A stretch of DNA of 64,000 bases from Actinomycetes bacterium (lineage in GTDB: Bacteria > Actinomycetota > Actinomycetes > Propionibacteriales > Propionibacteriaceae), in contig JAEVYS010000023.1 in the NCBI GenBank assembly GCA_023392635.1, positions 1-64,000 of the forward strand, given 5' to 3'. The notes beneath the pieces are model-generated. The model had not been told where the DNA came from. It searched no databases and was given only the letters and a program-made list of their open reading frames with translations. Every line of letters begins with the position of its first letter. Position 1 is the stretch's first letter. A program made the position numbers and the translations under genes. Shown here piece by piece: positions 45,130 through 56,024 of this stretch.

Positions 45130-48081
45130 GTGAGCGAGGACAACGGAGTCTCCGGTGACGACCCCTGGGCCTGGCTCCATACCGTCGACCGCACCGCACC
45201 CCCCGACTACAGCTCGTTCCGTGTCGTCGCCGGCGTCCTCCCCAAGCTCGGCGAGCCCTACACCAGTCGCACCCGTGAGGCCGTCGACGACTCCGACGCC
45301 TGGGTCGAGGAGATCCGGGACGACCTCCCGCGCGACGCACCGGGCGACTGGTTCTGGGTGCTCCCCGACGAGGTCGAGCCCCTCCCCGGAGCGCTGACCG
45401 CGCTGCTGGAGCGCGTCCGGCGGGAGCCGGACGCCGCGGTCGTCGGGGCCCTGCTGATCGAGCCGCGCCGCCGTGGCGCCGGCACCCTGGTCAGCACGTG
45501 GGCGCAGACCATCAGCGGCAGCGGACGGCTGCGTCCGCTCACCGAGCCGGGGGAGCTGTACCAGGGCCAGCTCGAGGCGACCGCGGCACTCGGCGTGCCG
45601 GCCGGCGGCATGCTCGTCCGCGGGGACGTCTGGCGCTTCCTGGGCGGCTTCAACGAAGAGCTGCCGCGCAGCTACCAGGGGCTCGACTTCGGTTGGCGGG
45701 CGAACCTGGCCGGCTACCGCGTGGTCGCGGAGCCGGCCGCCCAGCTGGTCGACCACTCACCGTACGGCGATCCTGTCGAGGAACGTGCGGCGGGCCTCGC
45801 GCTGGTGGCCGGCAACGCCGGTCCCGCGCGGCGCTGGCTCACCTCGGCAAGGCTTGTCCTGGTGTGCCTGCTCGGCGCCCTCGGGCTGCTCCTCGGCAAG
45901 GATCCGCGACGGGCGTCGGAGGAGGTACGCGGTCTGGGCCGCTGGCTGGCGGGCCGCGCACTGCGGCACTCGGTCGCCGATCGCCTCGCCGCCCTGCCGG
46001 TCACCCCCGCGGCCCGTCAGGCCACTCGCACGCTGCGCCCGAACCGCTGGGCGGGCCTGCGGCGCGGTGCGGAAGGCGCCGCTGCCCGGGTGCTGGAGTG
46101 GACGCAGACCTTCACCGGACGCGGCTCCGCGGTGAGCCTGGACGAGATGACCGGCGACGACTTCGCGGACACCGGCAACCGGCGGCACCGGCTGCCGCTC
46201 GCGGTCACCGGGGTTCTGGTCCTGGGCGTCGCCGCCCTCATCGCTGCGCGCACCGTCTTCGGCACGGGCTCCCTGACCGGGCCACAGCTCCTGGCCGCGC
46301 CGGACAGCTGGACCTCCCTGATGTCGTCCTACCTGCTGCCCGTCGCGGGACAGGGACGCGTGTCGGGCGCGCCGTGGGTGGGCCTGGCGGGGCTGTTCTC
46401 CCTGATCACGGTCGGCCGGCCGGAGTGGCTGGTGACCGCCACCTTCGTCGCCGCCGTCCCCCTGGCCTGGCTGATGGCCTTCCGCCTGCTGCGGCAGCTG
46501 GTCGCCGACCGGCGCCTGGCCGGGCTCGGTGCGGTCGGGTACGCCCTCGCGCCGGCCCTGATCGGCGGCCTCAACGCCGGCAGCTTCGGGCTAGCCGCGA
46601 CCGCCATCCTGCTGCCGATCCTCGCCTACAGCTGCTGGCTGTGGCTCATTCGCCGAGAGTGGAGCTGGCGGCGCGCGGGAGCAGTGGCCTTCTGGCTGTT
46701 GCTCGCGTGCGCCCTGGTCCCGCTGTTCTGGGGGCTCGCGCTCCTCGGGGCCATCGTGACGGCACTGCCCGCCCGGCGGGGGCGTGCGTGGGCGCAGTGG
46801 GCACTCGTGCTGGCTGCGCCGCTGCTCCTCCTGGTCGGGCCCTGGGGCGCCACGCTCCTGCGCTATCCGGGCCGGTTCCTCACCGGTGCGGAGCCGCAGC
46901 TCGGGCCGGCGGCGGCAGCCGAGCCGTGGACGGTACTGATCGGCCACACCCTCCCGGCCTGCCCCCCACTGTGGATCTCGCTGGGGTTCTTCGCCGTGCT
47001 CTGGTTCGCTGCGATCGCCGGGGCGGCCCGGCGCCCCGGCGTGTCCGGGCGGGCGTTGGCCGGTGCCGGGCTGGCCGCCGTGGTGGCGGTCGTCCTGACC
47101 CGCCTCGCCGTGGAGTTGCCGCCCGGCAGCTTCTCGCGGCCGCAAGCGCTGGAGTGGCAACTGCTCCTCGTGGCGGCCCTCGTGCTGGCCGCCTGCGCCG
47201 GGCTGGACGGCATCGCCACCGAACTGCAGGGCCGTGACCTGGGCCTGCGCCATCTGGCGAGCCTCGGCCTCGCCCTGGTCTGCGTACTCGCGATGCTGCT
47301 GGGCGCCGTCTGGTGGGTGCTCGGCGGGCAGGCGGGCCTCACGCGGGCACCGGTGGGCTCCGTCCCGGCCTTTGTCCGAAACGCGCAGCTCTCCGACACG
47401 CCCGGACGCACTCTCGCGCTCGTCGCCACCGGTGACGACGTGCACTGGGCGCTGCTCGAGGGCGACTTCGCTCGTCTGGGCGACGGCGAACGCGGCATCG
47501 CGTTCGGCGGCGACACGGCCGCCAAGGCACTCGCCGCCTCGGTGGCCGCGCGCCTGGTGGGCGACAGCGCCGACGACCAGCTGCTGCCCGACCTGGTGAC
47601 GCTCGGCGTGTCGAACGTCACCCTGACCGGGGGCAGTTCGACCCAGCGAATGGCGATCAACAACGTGCCGGGCCTCGGCCTGGGCACCGGCGACGCCAGC
47701 CAGTTCGTGTGGCCGGTGCCCGACTCAGCGATCGCCGTGGTCGTGGGCGCCGACGGCAGCCGCACTCCGGTCGGTCAGGGTTCGGTGCTGGCGCCCGTCG
47801 CGCCCGGACGAACGCTGCTCCTCGCCGAGCCGCCCGACCCGCGCTGGGTGGTCGAGGTGGGCGGCACCCGCCTCGCCAGGGCCGACGGTGGCGACCCCGC
47901 CACCCGGTTCACGGTCGGCGAGGCGTCCGGGAGGTTGGAGTACCGCCTGGAGGCGGGCACCGCCTGGTGGACGTGGGTGCAGCTCGCCGGTCTGGTCCTG
48001 CTGGCCGTGATGGCCGCGCCCTCCGTGCGGCGTCGCAACGAGGCGTCCGGTCCGCGGCGCGCGGCGGGAGGCGTGGCATGA
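45130..48081 (+). CDS. Large membrane-embedded family 2 glycosyltransferase
   Basis: A 983-aa protein. The N-terminal 260 residues are a GT2-type domain (WFWVLPDEVEPLPGALTALL, GGMLVRGDVWRFLGGF, YQGLDFGWRANLAGYRVV), followed by about 14 membrane helices and a C-terminal exposed domain (about 740-960). The nucleotide-sugar donor and acceptor are unknown; place among manC, manB and whiB suggests a cell-wall glycan. GTG 45130 has AAAGGTAG upstream; a TAGGCT box lies at about 45087. The stop overlaps the DUF5719 start as ATGA. Confidence 0.85.
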   Translation: MSEDNGVSGDDPWAWLHTVDRTAPPDYSSFRVVAGVLPKLGEPYTSRTREAVDDSDAWVEEIRDDLPRDAPGDWFWVLPDEVEPLPGALTALLERVRREPDAAVVGALLIEPRRRGAGTLVSTWAQTISGSGRLRPLTEPGELYQGQLEATAALGVPAGGMLVRGDVWRFLGGFNEELPRSYQGLDFGWRANLAGYRVVAEPAAQLVDHSPYGDPVEERAAGLALVAGNAGPARRWLTSARLVLVCLLGALGLLLGKDPRRASEEVRGLGRWLAGRALRHSVADRLAALPVTPAARQATRTLRPNRWAGLRRGAEGAAARVLEWTQTFTGRGSAVSLDEMTGDDFADTGNRRHRLPLAVTGVLVLGVAALIAARTVFGTGSLTGPQLLAAPDSWTSLMSSYLLPVAGQGRVSGAPWVGLAGLFSLITVGRPEWLVTATFVAAVPLAWLMAFRLLRQLVADRRLAGLGAVGYALAPALIGGLNAGSFGLAATAILLPILAYSCWLWLIRREWSWRRAGAVAFWLLLACALVPLFWGLALLGAIVTALPARRGRAWAQWALVLAAPLLLLVGPWGATLLRYPGRFLTGAEPQLGPAAAAEPWTVLIGHTLPACPPLWISLGFFAVLWFAAIAGAARRPGVSGRALAGAGLAAVVAVVLTRLAVELPPGSFSRPQALEWQLLLVAALVLAACAGLDGIATELQGRDLGLRHLASLGLALVCVLAMLLGAVWWVLGGQAGLTRAPVGSVPAFVRNAQLSDTPGRTLALVATGDDVHWALLEGDFARLGDGERGIAFGGDTAAKALAASVAARLVGDSADDQLLPDLVTLGVSNVTLTGGSSTQRMAINNVPGLGLGTGDASQFVWPVPDSAIAVVVGADGSRTPVGQGSVLAPVAPGRTLLLAEPPDPRWVVEVGGTRLARADGGDPATRFTVGEASGRLEYRLEAGTAWWTWVQLAGLVLLAVMAAPSVRRRNEASGPRRAAGGVA

Positions 48082-49451
48082 ACCGCTGGATCAGGCCGGG
48101 AGCGATCGCGGGCGTCGTGGCGGGCGCGACGGTCGCGGCGTCGCTGCTCGGGGCCCAGGCACTGCCGGCGACGCCCTTCGCCGCGTCCGAGACCCGCGTT
48201 TCCGTGGTGTGCCCGGGGTTCGAGTCACCGACCGCGACCGTGCGGGTGGCCGCCGTGGCCACGGGCCAGGGGCTCCGCACGGCGCCGGTCGCCAAGCCCG
48301 CCCAGGGCTCGGAAGCGAGCGGCCTGCACGTGGTGGGCGCGCCCGGCACCCCGCTGCGGGTGTCGGCGCTGCTGCCCGACCCGTTCGGCGCGACCACCTC
48401 GGTGTCCGCGGAGGCCGGCGGCGACCGCGGCCTGTCCGCCGCTGCCTGCATGCCGCCGGCCACCGACCACTGGTTCACCGGCGTCGACATCCGCCCGGTC
48501 GCCCAGTCGGAGGTGGTCGTCGCCAACCTCGACGGCACGCCGGTGTCCGTGGACCTCACCGCCTACGGCCAGGACGGCCGGTTCGCTGCGCCCCGCGGGG
48601 TGCGGGTGGACGGCAACAGCGTGCAGACCATCTCACTCGGCACGCTCGACCGCCTCGCCGGCCCGATCACACTCGAGGTGAGCAGCAGCGACGGTCGGGT
48701 CGCGGCCTTCGTCCGTCAGCGCACCTGGCAGGCGGACGTCCCCCTGGGCGCCGACTGGCTGGAAGCGAGCAGCGCGCCGGCGACCGCCCTCGTCGTCCCG
48801 GGCATTCCGGCGGGCGAGGGTGTCCGGACCCTCGTGCTGACCAACCCGGGTGACCGCACCGCCACCGTCACCGTGGGCAGCCTCGGGAAGGGCGGTCCCG
48901 CCGGCCTGGCCGGCATCGACCAGGTGGAGGTGCCACCGGAGACCACCCGCAGCGTCGACCTCGTCACCGGGCTGGACGGACAGCCGGGCGCCCTCACCAT
49001 CACCGCAACCCAGCCGGTCACTGCGGGGGTCTGGCTCGACGCGGGCGGCGGCGACGCCCGCCACGACCCGGCCTACACGGTCGCGACCCGGCCGCTGCCC
49101 GGCGACTCCGTGTTGCCGCTCGCCGTGGGAAGGGGCGCCAGCACCCTGTTGCAGCTGGCCAACCCGGGCGCGGAGGAGGCCACGGTGACCATGACGCTGA
49201 CGGCGGGAACGAACGCCACGCCCGGGCAACCGCAGGCGATCACCGTGCCCCCGGGTTCGGTCGTCGAGGTGCCGCTCGCCCGTGCGGACGCCGCCGCCGT
49301 GCGCCTCCAGACCGGTGCCACCGACCTCCGGGGTGCCTTGGTGAGCGCCGCACGGCTCGGCAGGGTGCGGGGCCTCGCGGTGATCGACTGGAGCGCCGAC
49401 GAGACCCGCGGCGCGGCGCCGGCGGTGTTCGACCCGCACGCGGGCAGCTGA
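48078..49451 (+). CDS. DUF5719 exported protein
   Basis: A 457-aa protein with one N-terminal membrane or signal segment (about 8-32) and a long beta-rich, Thr/Val/Gly-rich body (repeated LVLTNPGDRTATVTV and LLQLANPGAEEATVTM strings) resembling DUF5719. These proteins regularly follow the giant GT2 in actinobacteria, and the two are coupled here by an ATGA overlap. Probably surface-located and acting with the glycosyltransferase; biochemical role unknown. Confidence 0.83.
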   Translation: MNRWIRPGAIAGVVAGATVAASLLGAQALPATPFAASETRVSVVCPGFESPTATVRVAAVATGQGLRTAPVAKPAQGSEASGLHVVGAPGTPLRVSALLPDPFGATTSVSAEAGGDRGLSAAACMPPATDHWFTGVDIRPVAQSEVVVANLDGTPVSVDLTAYGQDGRFAAPRGVRVDGNSVQTISLGTLDRLAGPITLEVSSSDGRVAAFVRQRTWQADVPLGADWLEASSAPATALVVPGIPAGEGVRTLVLTNPGDRTATVTVGSLGKGGPAGLAGIDQVEVPPETTRSVDLVTGLDGQPGALTITATQPVTAGVWLDAGGGDARHDPAYTVATRPLPGDSVLPLAVGRGASTLLQLANPGAEEATVTMTLTAGTNATPGQPQAITVPPGSVVEVPLARADAAAVRLQTGATDLRGALVSAARLGRVRGLAVIDWSADETRGAAPAVFDPHAGS

Positions 49452-49459
49452 GCGCCGGT

Positions 49460-49894
49460 TCAGTCCTCGGCGTCGTCGGCCGTCGGGTCCAGTTCCTCGA
49501 TGCTGATGCCGGTGAGGGCGGACAATTGCTCCAGCAGCGCCCGGTGCACCAGGCGGCGCAGGTCGGCGCGCGAACTCGCCCGGTGCTCCAGCGGCCGACG
49601 GAACAGCACCACCTGGCCGTTGCGTCCCGGCCGTGCGGGAACGGCGGCCGCGAGCGGAACGCGGACGCTCTGCCAGCCGTCCAGGTTGCCGGGCACCTCC
49701 TCGAAGCCGATGTCGATGCCCACCAGCGCCCTCGGACAGGAGCGGGCGGTCCGGGCGACGGAGGCGCGCAGGGCGCCGGCGAAGAAGTCGGCGCTTCGTT
49801 GGGGCTGCCGCAGCGGGACCGGCGCGCCGGTGATCGGGTTGGGTGCCGCCAGCGGGCCGCGGAGTCCCCGACCGTGCCGCTCGCGACGCCTCAT
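49460..49894 (-). CDS. Metallopeptidase-family (COG3824-like) protein without HExxH
   Basis: A 144-aa protein that fits the small metallopeptidase-family genes found next to DUF3499 and whiB2 in actinobacteria: RRRERHGRGLRGPLAAPNPI at the start and IDIGFEEVP in the middle. The expected zinc motif HExxH is replaced by LVHRALLEQL, so peptidase activity is unlikely. The acidic tail is ELDPTADDAED. ATG 49894 is used. It is divergent from the DUF3499 gene with a 94-bp gap. Confidence 0.78.
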   Translation of the reverse strand: MRRRERHGRGLRGPLAAPNPITGAPVPLRQPQRSADFFAGALRASVARTARSCPRALVGIDIGFEEVPGNLDGWQSVRVPLAAAVPARPGRNGQVVLFRRPLEHRASSRADLRRLVHRALLEQLSALTGISIEELDPTADDAED

Positions 49895-49988
49895 GACGTC
49901 CACCCTACGAGGTTTCGTGGGAAGCCATCGCGCCACACGCGGCCCGGTGCTCCCGGGGTGCGGGCGTGGTCGGCGGTAACGTGGCCGG

Positions 49989-50342
49989 GTGATCAACCGG
50001 CGCTGCTCGCGAACCGCGTGCGCCGGCCCGGCGGTGGCGACCCTCACGTTCGTCTATGCGGACTCCACCGCCGTGCTCGGCCCGCTCGCGCTGCGCACCG
50101 AACCCGGCAACTACGACCTGTGCCGTGACCACTCCCAGCGCCTCAGCGTGCCGCGCGGATGGGAGGTCATCCGGCTCCCGGGCGACCTGAACAGCCCGCG
50201 TGCCTCCGCCGACGACCTGATGGCGCTCGCCGACGCCGTCCGTCGGGTCGGCCTTGCCGACCCACCACCGGAGCCGGTCCTGCCGGCCGTGACGCGGCGC
50301 AAGGGCCACCTCGCCGTGCTCGCCGACCCGCAGGACGACTGA
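49989..50342 (+). CDS. DUF3499 protein
   Basis: A 117-aa DUF3499 protein. RRCSRTACAGPAVATLTFVY and YDLCRDHSQRLSVPRGWEV contain three Cys and one His that could bind zinc. The family is actinobacterial, of unknown function, and sits beside the metallopeptidase-like gene and manB, as here. GTG 49989 lies six bases after TAACGT (49977-49982), consistent with a leaderless mRNA. Confidence 0.9.
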   Translation: MINRRCSRTACAGPAVATLTFVYADSTAVLGPLALRTEPGNYDLCRDHSQRLSVPRGWEVIRLPGDLNSPRASADDLMALADAVRRVGLADPPPEPVLPAVTRRKGHLAVLADPQDD

Positions 50343-50417
50343 CCACCGCTCCGCCCGCCCGGCGACCGCAGGCCCAGGGGCTGATCGGCGTGCAGCCCGG
50401 GCGCTAGGCTCCCCTGT

Positions 50418-51773
50418 GTGATCCAACCCCAGGTGTTCAAGGCCAACGACATCCGCGGACTGGTGGGCGGGGACGCTCCCGAGTGGGACCTGGACGGCGC
50501 CCGGGCCATCGGAGCCGCGTTCGCTGCCGCGTTCGAGCTGGAGGGCCGCGAGTTCGTGATGGGCCGCGACATGCGCGCGGGCGGACGCGAACTGAGCCTC
50601 GCGTTCGCCGAGGGAGCGCGTGGCCGGGGCGCGAGCGTCGTGGACGTCGGGCTGGCCAGCACGGACGGCCTCTGGTTCGCCTCCGGCCACACCCACCTTC
50701 CGGGCGTCCAGTTCACCGCGTCCCACAATCCGGCCGCCTACAACGGCGTGAAGTTCTGCCTGCCGGACGCCGCGCCGATCACGCCGGAGCTCATGGCACG
50801 CATTCGCGAACTGTCCTACGTTGAACTACCACCGGCCGCTGTGACGGGTGGGTACCGCGAACTCGACGTCCTCGCCGCCTACGCCGCCCACCTGCATTCG
50901 CTCGTGGACCTGCGCGGGATGCGGCGGCTCACCGTGGTCGTCGACGCGGGCAACGGCATGGCGGGGTTCACGACTCCGGCCGTGCTCGGTCCGCTCGACG
51001 TCGAGGTCATCGGCCTGTTCATGGACCTCGACGGGAATTTCCCGAACCACCCGCCGAACCCCCTGGAGCCGGCGAACCTGGTGGACGCGCAGCGGGCGGT
51101 ACGCGCGCACGGCGCCGACCTCGGGCTCGTCTTCGACGGCGACGCCGACCGCTGCTTCATCATCGACGAGCGCGGGGAGGTGGTCAGCCCGTCGGTGGTC
51201 ACCGCGCTGATCGCCCGCGAAGAACTGGCCCGCGAGCCCGGCGGCACGATCGTGGTGAACTCGATCACCTCTCGCTCCGTCGCCGAGGTCGTCGCGGCTG
51301 CCGGCGGCGTCGTGGCCACGAGTGCCGTCGGCCACACGAAGATGAAGGCGCTGATGGCGTCGCACCATGCGGTGTTCGGGGGTGAGCACTCCGCGCACTA
51401 CTACTTCCGCGACTTCTGGGGCGCCGACACCGGCATGCTGGCCGGCCTCCACGTCCTGGCACTGGTGGGGCGCTCCGGCCGCCGCATGTCCGAACTCGCG
51501 GCCGACCTGCCGCACTACGCCGCGTCCGGGGAGATCAACAGCACCGTCGCGGACCCCGGAGCGGTGATGGCCGAGGTCGCCCGGGCTTTCGAGGGACGTG
51601 GCACGCTGAGCTGGGTGGACGGACTGCTCGTGACCAGCATTGACTGGTGGGTGAGCGTCCGCGAGTCGAACACCGAGCCGCTGCTGCGGCTCAACGTCGA
51701 GGCCAGGGACGAGGCGTTGGTCGCGGCGCTGCGCGACGAGGCGCTGGCCATCATACGAAAGGACCGTTCATGA
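50418..51773 (+). CDS. manB: Phosphomannomutase/phosphoglucomutase
   Basis: A 451-aa alpha-D-phosphohexomutase. It interconverts mannose-6- and mannose-1-phosphate and feeds ManC. The catalytic Ser is Ser102 in TASHNP, the metal loop is DGDADR, the sugar loop GGEHSAHYYF and the phosphate loop RESNTEPLLRLN. GTG 50418 is seven bases after TAGGCT (50405-50410), suggesting leaderless expression. The stop overlaps the next start by four bases, opening an operon of manB, Trm112-like, SIS and CDF genes. Confidence 0.95.
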   Translation: MIQPQVFKANDIRGLVGGDAPEWDLDGARAIGAAFAAAFELEGREFVMGRDMRAGGRELSLAFAEGARGRGASVVDVGLASTDGLWFASGHTHLPGVQFTASHNPAAYNGVKFCLPDAAPITPELMARIRELSYVELPPAAVTGGYRELDVLAAYAAHLHSLVDLRGMRRLTVVVDAGNGMAGFTTPAVLGPLDVEVIGLFMDLDGNFPNHPPNPLEPANLVDAQRAVRAHGADLGLVFDGDADRCFIIDERGEVVSPSVVTALIAREELAREPGGTIVVNSITSRSVAEVVAAAGGVVATSAVGHTKMKALMASHHAVFGGEHSAHYYFRDFWGADTGMLAGLHVLALVGRSGRRMSELAADLPHYAASGEINSTVADPGAVMAEVARAFEGRGTLSWVDGLLVTSIDWWVSVRESNTEPLLRLNVEARDEALVAALRDEALAIIRKDRS

Positions 51774-51958
51774 GCGATCTGCCCGCCGACGTGCTGGACC
51801 TGCTGGTCTGCCCGTCCTGCCACACCAAGCTCGCCTGGGACTACGAGGCGTCCGAGCTGGTGTGCACCGGCAGCGGGTGCGGGCTCGCCTACCCGGTCAG
51901 GGACGGCATCCCGATCCTGCTCGTCGACGAGGCCCGGCGTCCGGGCAACCCCGGCTGA
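51770..51958 (+). CDS. Trm112-like zinc-ribbon protein
   Basis: A 62-aa protein of the Trm112/YcaR family. Four Cys (14, 17, 32, 37) form a zinc site: LLVCPSCHTKLAWD and VCTGSGCGLAYPV, followed by DGIPILL. These small proteins activate or stabilise partner enzymes, often methyltransferases. It is coupled to manB by an ATGA overlap and lies seven bases before the SIS gene, as in other actinobacteria. Confidence 0.93.
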   Translation: MSDLPADVLDLLVCPSCHTKLAWDYEASELVCTGSGCGLAYPVRDGIPILLVDEARRPGNPG

Positions 51959-51965
51959 GGCCCCG

Positions 51966-52991
51966 ATGTACGAGTTCGACGACGCGCGCCTGGAGGACCC
52001 GGAGTCGCTGCGCGCGGCCGACTACCTGTTGCGGCCGCTCGCCGAGGCTGGTGCCCGGGTGCGGCGCGAGGCCGACTCCGCCGAGGTGCCGCTGAGCCGT
52101 CTCGACTCCGATGACCGTCCCCGCGCGATGATCACCTTCGGGCCAGAGGCGCGCCTGCTCCGCGCGGTCCTGGAACCGACCTGCCCCGTTCCGCTGGTCG
52201 CGTGGCCCCGCCTCGGCCTGCCCGGCTGGGTCGGACCGCTGGACATCGTGGTCGTGATGGGCGGCGCCGACAGGGTGAGCCTCGCTGCTGCCTTCGAGGC
52301 CGTCCGCCGTGGCTGCCGGCTTCTGGTCGCCGGTCCGGCCGACTCGACGCTGGCCCGGCAGTCGGCCTCGCCGTCGACCACCCTCCTGCCGACCTCGACC
52401 GGGGATCCGCTGGCGGCGGCCATCGTGGCCCTGGTCGCCCTGCACCGGCTCGGTCTCGGCCCGCTGGTCAACCCCGAGGCCGTCGCCGACGCGATGGACC
52501 AGGTGGCGACCGACTCCTCGCTCGGCCTCGATGCGACCCAGAACCCCGCGAAGGCGGTTGCCCTGGAACTCGCCGACGCCAAGCCCATGGTGTGGGGCGG
52601 ATCCATCCTCGCGGCCCGCGCCAGCCGGCGGATCGCCGAGGCACTGCGCTCGGCGAGCGGGCGAATGGTCCTGTCCGCCGACGGCGGCGCACTCCTGCCG
52701 CTGCTGTCGGAAGTCCCGCCGCGCGACCCGTTCGCCGACCCGTTCGAGGAGACCGCGGCGGAGGCGCGTCCCGGGCTGGTGCTGGTCGACGACGGCATGG
52801 ACGACGAGCAGGCCGCGGAGGACCGCGTCCGGCTGCGGCAGGCCGCCCTCGCGCAGGACGTCATCGTGTCGAACCTCGCCCACCTGTCGGGGACGGCGCT
52901 GGAACGCTACGTGACCGTGCTCCAGCAGGGATTGTTCGCCGCCGCCTACCTCCAGATCGGGCTGGGCCGGGCCGGCAGGATGTCCGAATGA
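51966..52991 (+). CDS. SIS-domain TobH-like phospho-sugar isomerase family protein
   Basis: A 341-aa protein like mycobacterial Rv3256c (TobH family), related to bifunctional phosphoglucose/phosphomannose isomerases. It has an SIS-type sugar-phosphate fold (DIVVVMGGADRVSLAAAFEA, RRGCRLLVAGPADS) and a C-terminal bact-PGI-like region (VWGGSILAARASRRIAEALR). No ManA-type isomerase follows, although manA often sits here in relatives, so this protein could supply mannose-6-phosphate; that is inference. The stop overlaps the CDF start. Confidence 0.83.
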   Translation: MYEFDDARLEDPESLRAADYLLRPLAEAGARVRREADSAEVPLSRLDSDDRPRAMITFGPEARLLRAVLEPTCPVPLVAWPRLGLPGWVGPLDIVVVMGGADRVSLAAAFEAVRRGCRLLVAGPADSTLARQSASPSTTLLPTSTGDPLAAAIVALVALHRLGLGPLVNPEAVADAMDQVATDSSLGLDATQNPAKAVALELADAKPMVWGGSILAARASRRIAEALRSASGRMVLSADGGALLPLLSEVPPRDPFADPFEETAAEARPGLVLVDDGMDDEQAAEDRVRLRQAALAQDVIVSNLAHLSGTALERYVTVLQQGLFAAAYLQIGLGRAGRMSE

Positions 52992-53941
52992 GCACGCACG
53001 GCGGCAACCGGGCGATCATCGCCGCGCTGTCAGCGAACGCCTTCATCGCGGCGACCAAGTTCACCGCGTGGGCGTTGACCGGCGCGGCCTCGATGCTGGC
53101 CGAGGGCGTCCACTCGGTGGCCGACACCAGCAACCAGATCCTGCTGCTGCGCGGCGGCCAGGTCGCGAAGCGGGAGGCGACCGACTCGCACCCCTTCGGC
53201 TACGGCCGAGCGCCCTTCATCAGCGCGTTCCTGGTCTCGGTGATCCTGTTCAGCCTCGGCGGCCTCTTCGCGCTCTACGAGGCGTTCCACAAGTACGAGG
53301 AGGTCGCGGCCGGCCACCCCAACGAGCTGCTGGAGAGCCAGTGGTGGTGGGTACCGATCGCCGTGCTGGTGTTCGCGATCGTCGCCGAGGGGCTGAGCTT
53401 CCGGACGGCCGTCCGCGAGTCGCTGCCGCTGAAGGGCGGCCTGTCGTGGCCGCAGTTCATCCGGGCCGCCAAGTCGCCCGACCTCCCGGTGATCCTGCTG
53501 GAGGACTTCGCCGCCCTCCTCGGCCTGGTCTTCGCCCTGATGGGCGTGGGGATGACGCTCGTGACCCACAACGGGCTGTGGGACGTGGCCGGCACCGGCC
53601 TGATCGGCGTCCTGCTGATCCTGGTCGCGCTGACGCTCGCGATGGAGACCCGCAGCCTGCTGCTCGGCGAATCGGCGACTCCCCAGGCGGTGACGGCGAT
53701 CACCCGCGCGCTGGCCGGAGCGGACGGCGTTCAGCGGGTCATCCACCTGAAGACGCTCCACCTGGGGCCGTCCGAGGTGCTGGTCGCGGCGAAGATCGCA
53801 GTGGAACCCACCGAGTCGGCCGTCCGTGTGGCCCAGGTGATCGACAACGCCGAGGCCGCGATCCGCGCGGCCAACCCCGAGGTGACCGCGCTCTACCTCG
53901 AGCCAGACATCGACCGGGGGATCACTCCACCGCAGACCTGA
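52988..53941 (+). CDS. Cation diffusion facilitator transporter
   Basis: A 317-aa CDF transporter with five to six membrane segments that exports Zn, Fe, Co or Mn from the cytoplasm. The metal site is seen as GVHSVADTSNQ in helix 2 and LLEDFAALLGL in helix 5; a cytoplasmic C-terminal domain follows (LHLGPSEVLVAAKIAVEP). ATG 52988 overlaps the TobH-like stop. Its 3' end overlaps the convergent kinase gene by 20 bp. Confidence 0.92.
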   Translation: MSTHGGNRAIIAALSANAFIAATKFTAWALTGAASMLAEGVHSVADTSNQILLLRGGQVAKREATDSHPFGYGRAPFISAFLVSVILFSLGGLFALYEAFHKYEEVAAGHPNELLESQWWWVPIAVLVFAIVAEGLSFRTAVRESLPLKGGLSWPQFIRAAKSPDLPVILLEDFAALLGLVFALMGVGMTLVTHNGLWDVAGTGLIGVLLILVALTLAMETRSLLLGESATPQAVTAITRALAGADGVQRVIHLKTLHLGPSEVLVAAKIAVEPTESAVRVAQVIDNAEAAIRAANPEVTALYLEPDIDRGITPPQT

Positions 53942-54464
53942 GCGCCGACAGGGTCGCCTCGACGTCGCCGGGGATCGTCTCGACGTAGCGCGTCTCCGGG
54001 AACTCGGTGAGCATGGCGAGCATGTCGGCGTAGTGCTCCTGGATCGACTGCGCCCCCGGCGCCCGCTGCAGGAACACGGCGTCACGGTGGATCGGGTCGT
54101 CGGAGCCGGCCCTCGCCTCGAACCTCGACGCCGCCTCGTCCGGGCTGCTGACCAGTGCCGCCAGGACGAACCGGCCACCGGTCCGCGCGGCGAGGTCCCG
54201 GAACTGCCGGACGAGTTCGGGCCGGCGCACGAACTGCGGCACGAACACGTCCCCACCGAGCAGCAGCTGTGTCCGCGCGAGTTCGAGCCCGAGCGCGCGG
54301 GCCCGGACACCGGCCGCAGCGGGATCGGAGCGCCAGCCGCCGAGGGCGGCGCGCAACACGTCCAGGTCGAGCAGCAGCGACAAGGGGCGCTCCGCGACGA
54401 GGCGAGCGGCAAGGGTGGACTTCCCGCTGGCTGCGACGCCGGTGAGCAACAGGAGCAGGGGCAC
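53922..54464 (-). CDS. P-loop nucleotide kinase-like protein
   Basis: A 180-aa P-loop protein of the AAA/zeta-toxin-like or gluconate/nucleotide kinase type. The Walker A is TGVAASGKST near residue 10; LLLDLDVLRAALGGW follows, resembling the acidic second motif. The phosphate acceptor is unknown. GTG 54464 begins just before the P-loop. Its end overlaps the CDF gene tail by 20 bp on the other strand, so the two transcripts would be complementary there. Confidence 0.8.
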   Translation of the reverse strand: MPLLLLLTGVAASGKSTLAARLVAERPLSLLLDLDVLRAALGGWRSDPAAAGVRARALGLELARTQLLLGGDVFVPQFVRRPELVRQFRDLAARTGGRFVLAALVSSPDEAASRFEARAGSDDPIHRDAVFLQRAPGAQSIQEHYADMLAMLTEFPETRYVETIPGDVEATLSALRSAVE

Positions 54465-54586
54465 CCGCTCACCGTACCCGTGACGCAATCCGGCCACTCG
54501 ACCGCCGGAACGGGACGCCCGTGACGCCCGGGACGGGTTGAGGGGCCGAATTGCGACGCTGGGCGGGCCGGATAGGGTTGCTCCTC

Positions 54587-56002
<1,416 letters not shown>

Positions 56003-56024
56003 CCAGAGCGCCCCGGACCACGTT

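Noticed and set aside
45130..46000. Reading the GT2 N-terminus as a truncated or frameshifted gene because it lacks an obvious early nucleotide-binding start
   Set aside because: The frame is open from a good ribosome site through 983 codons, and the same shape occurs in the actinobacterial family followed by DUF5719.
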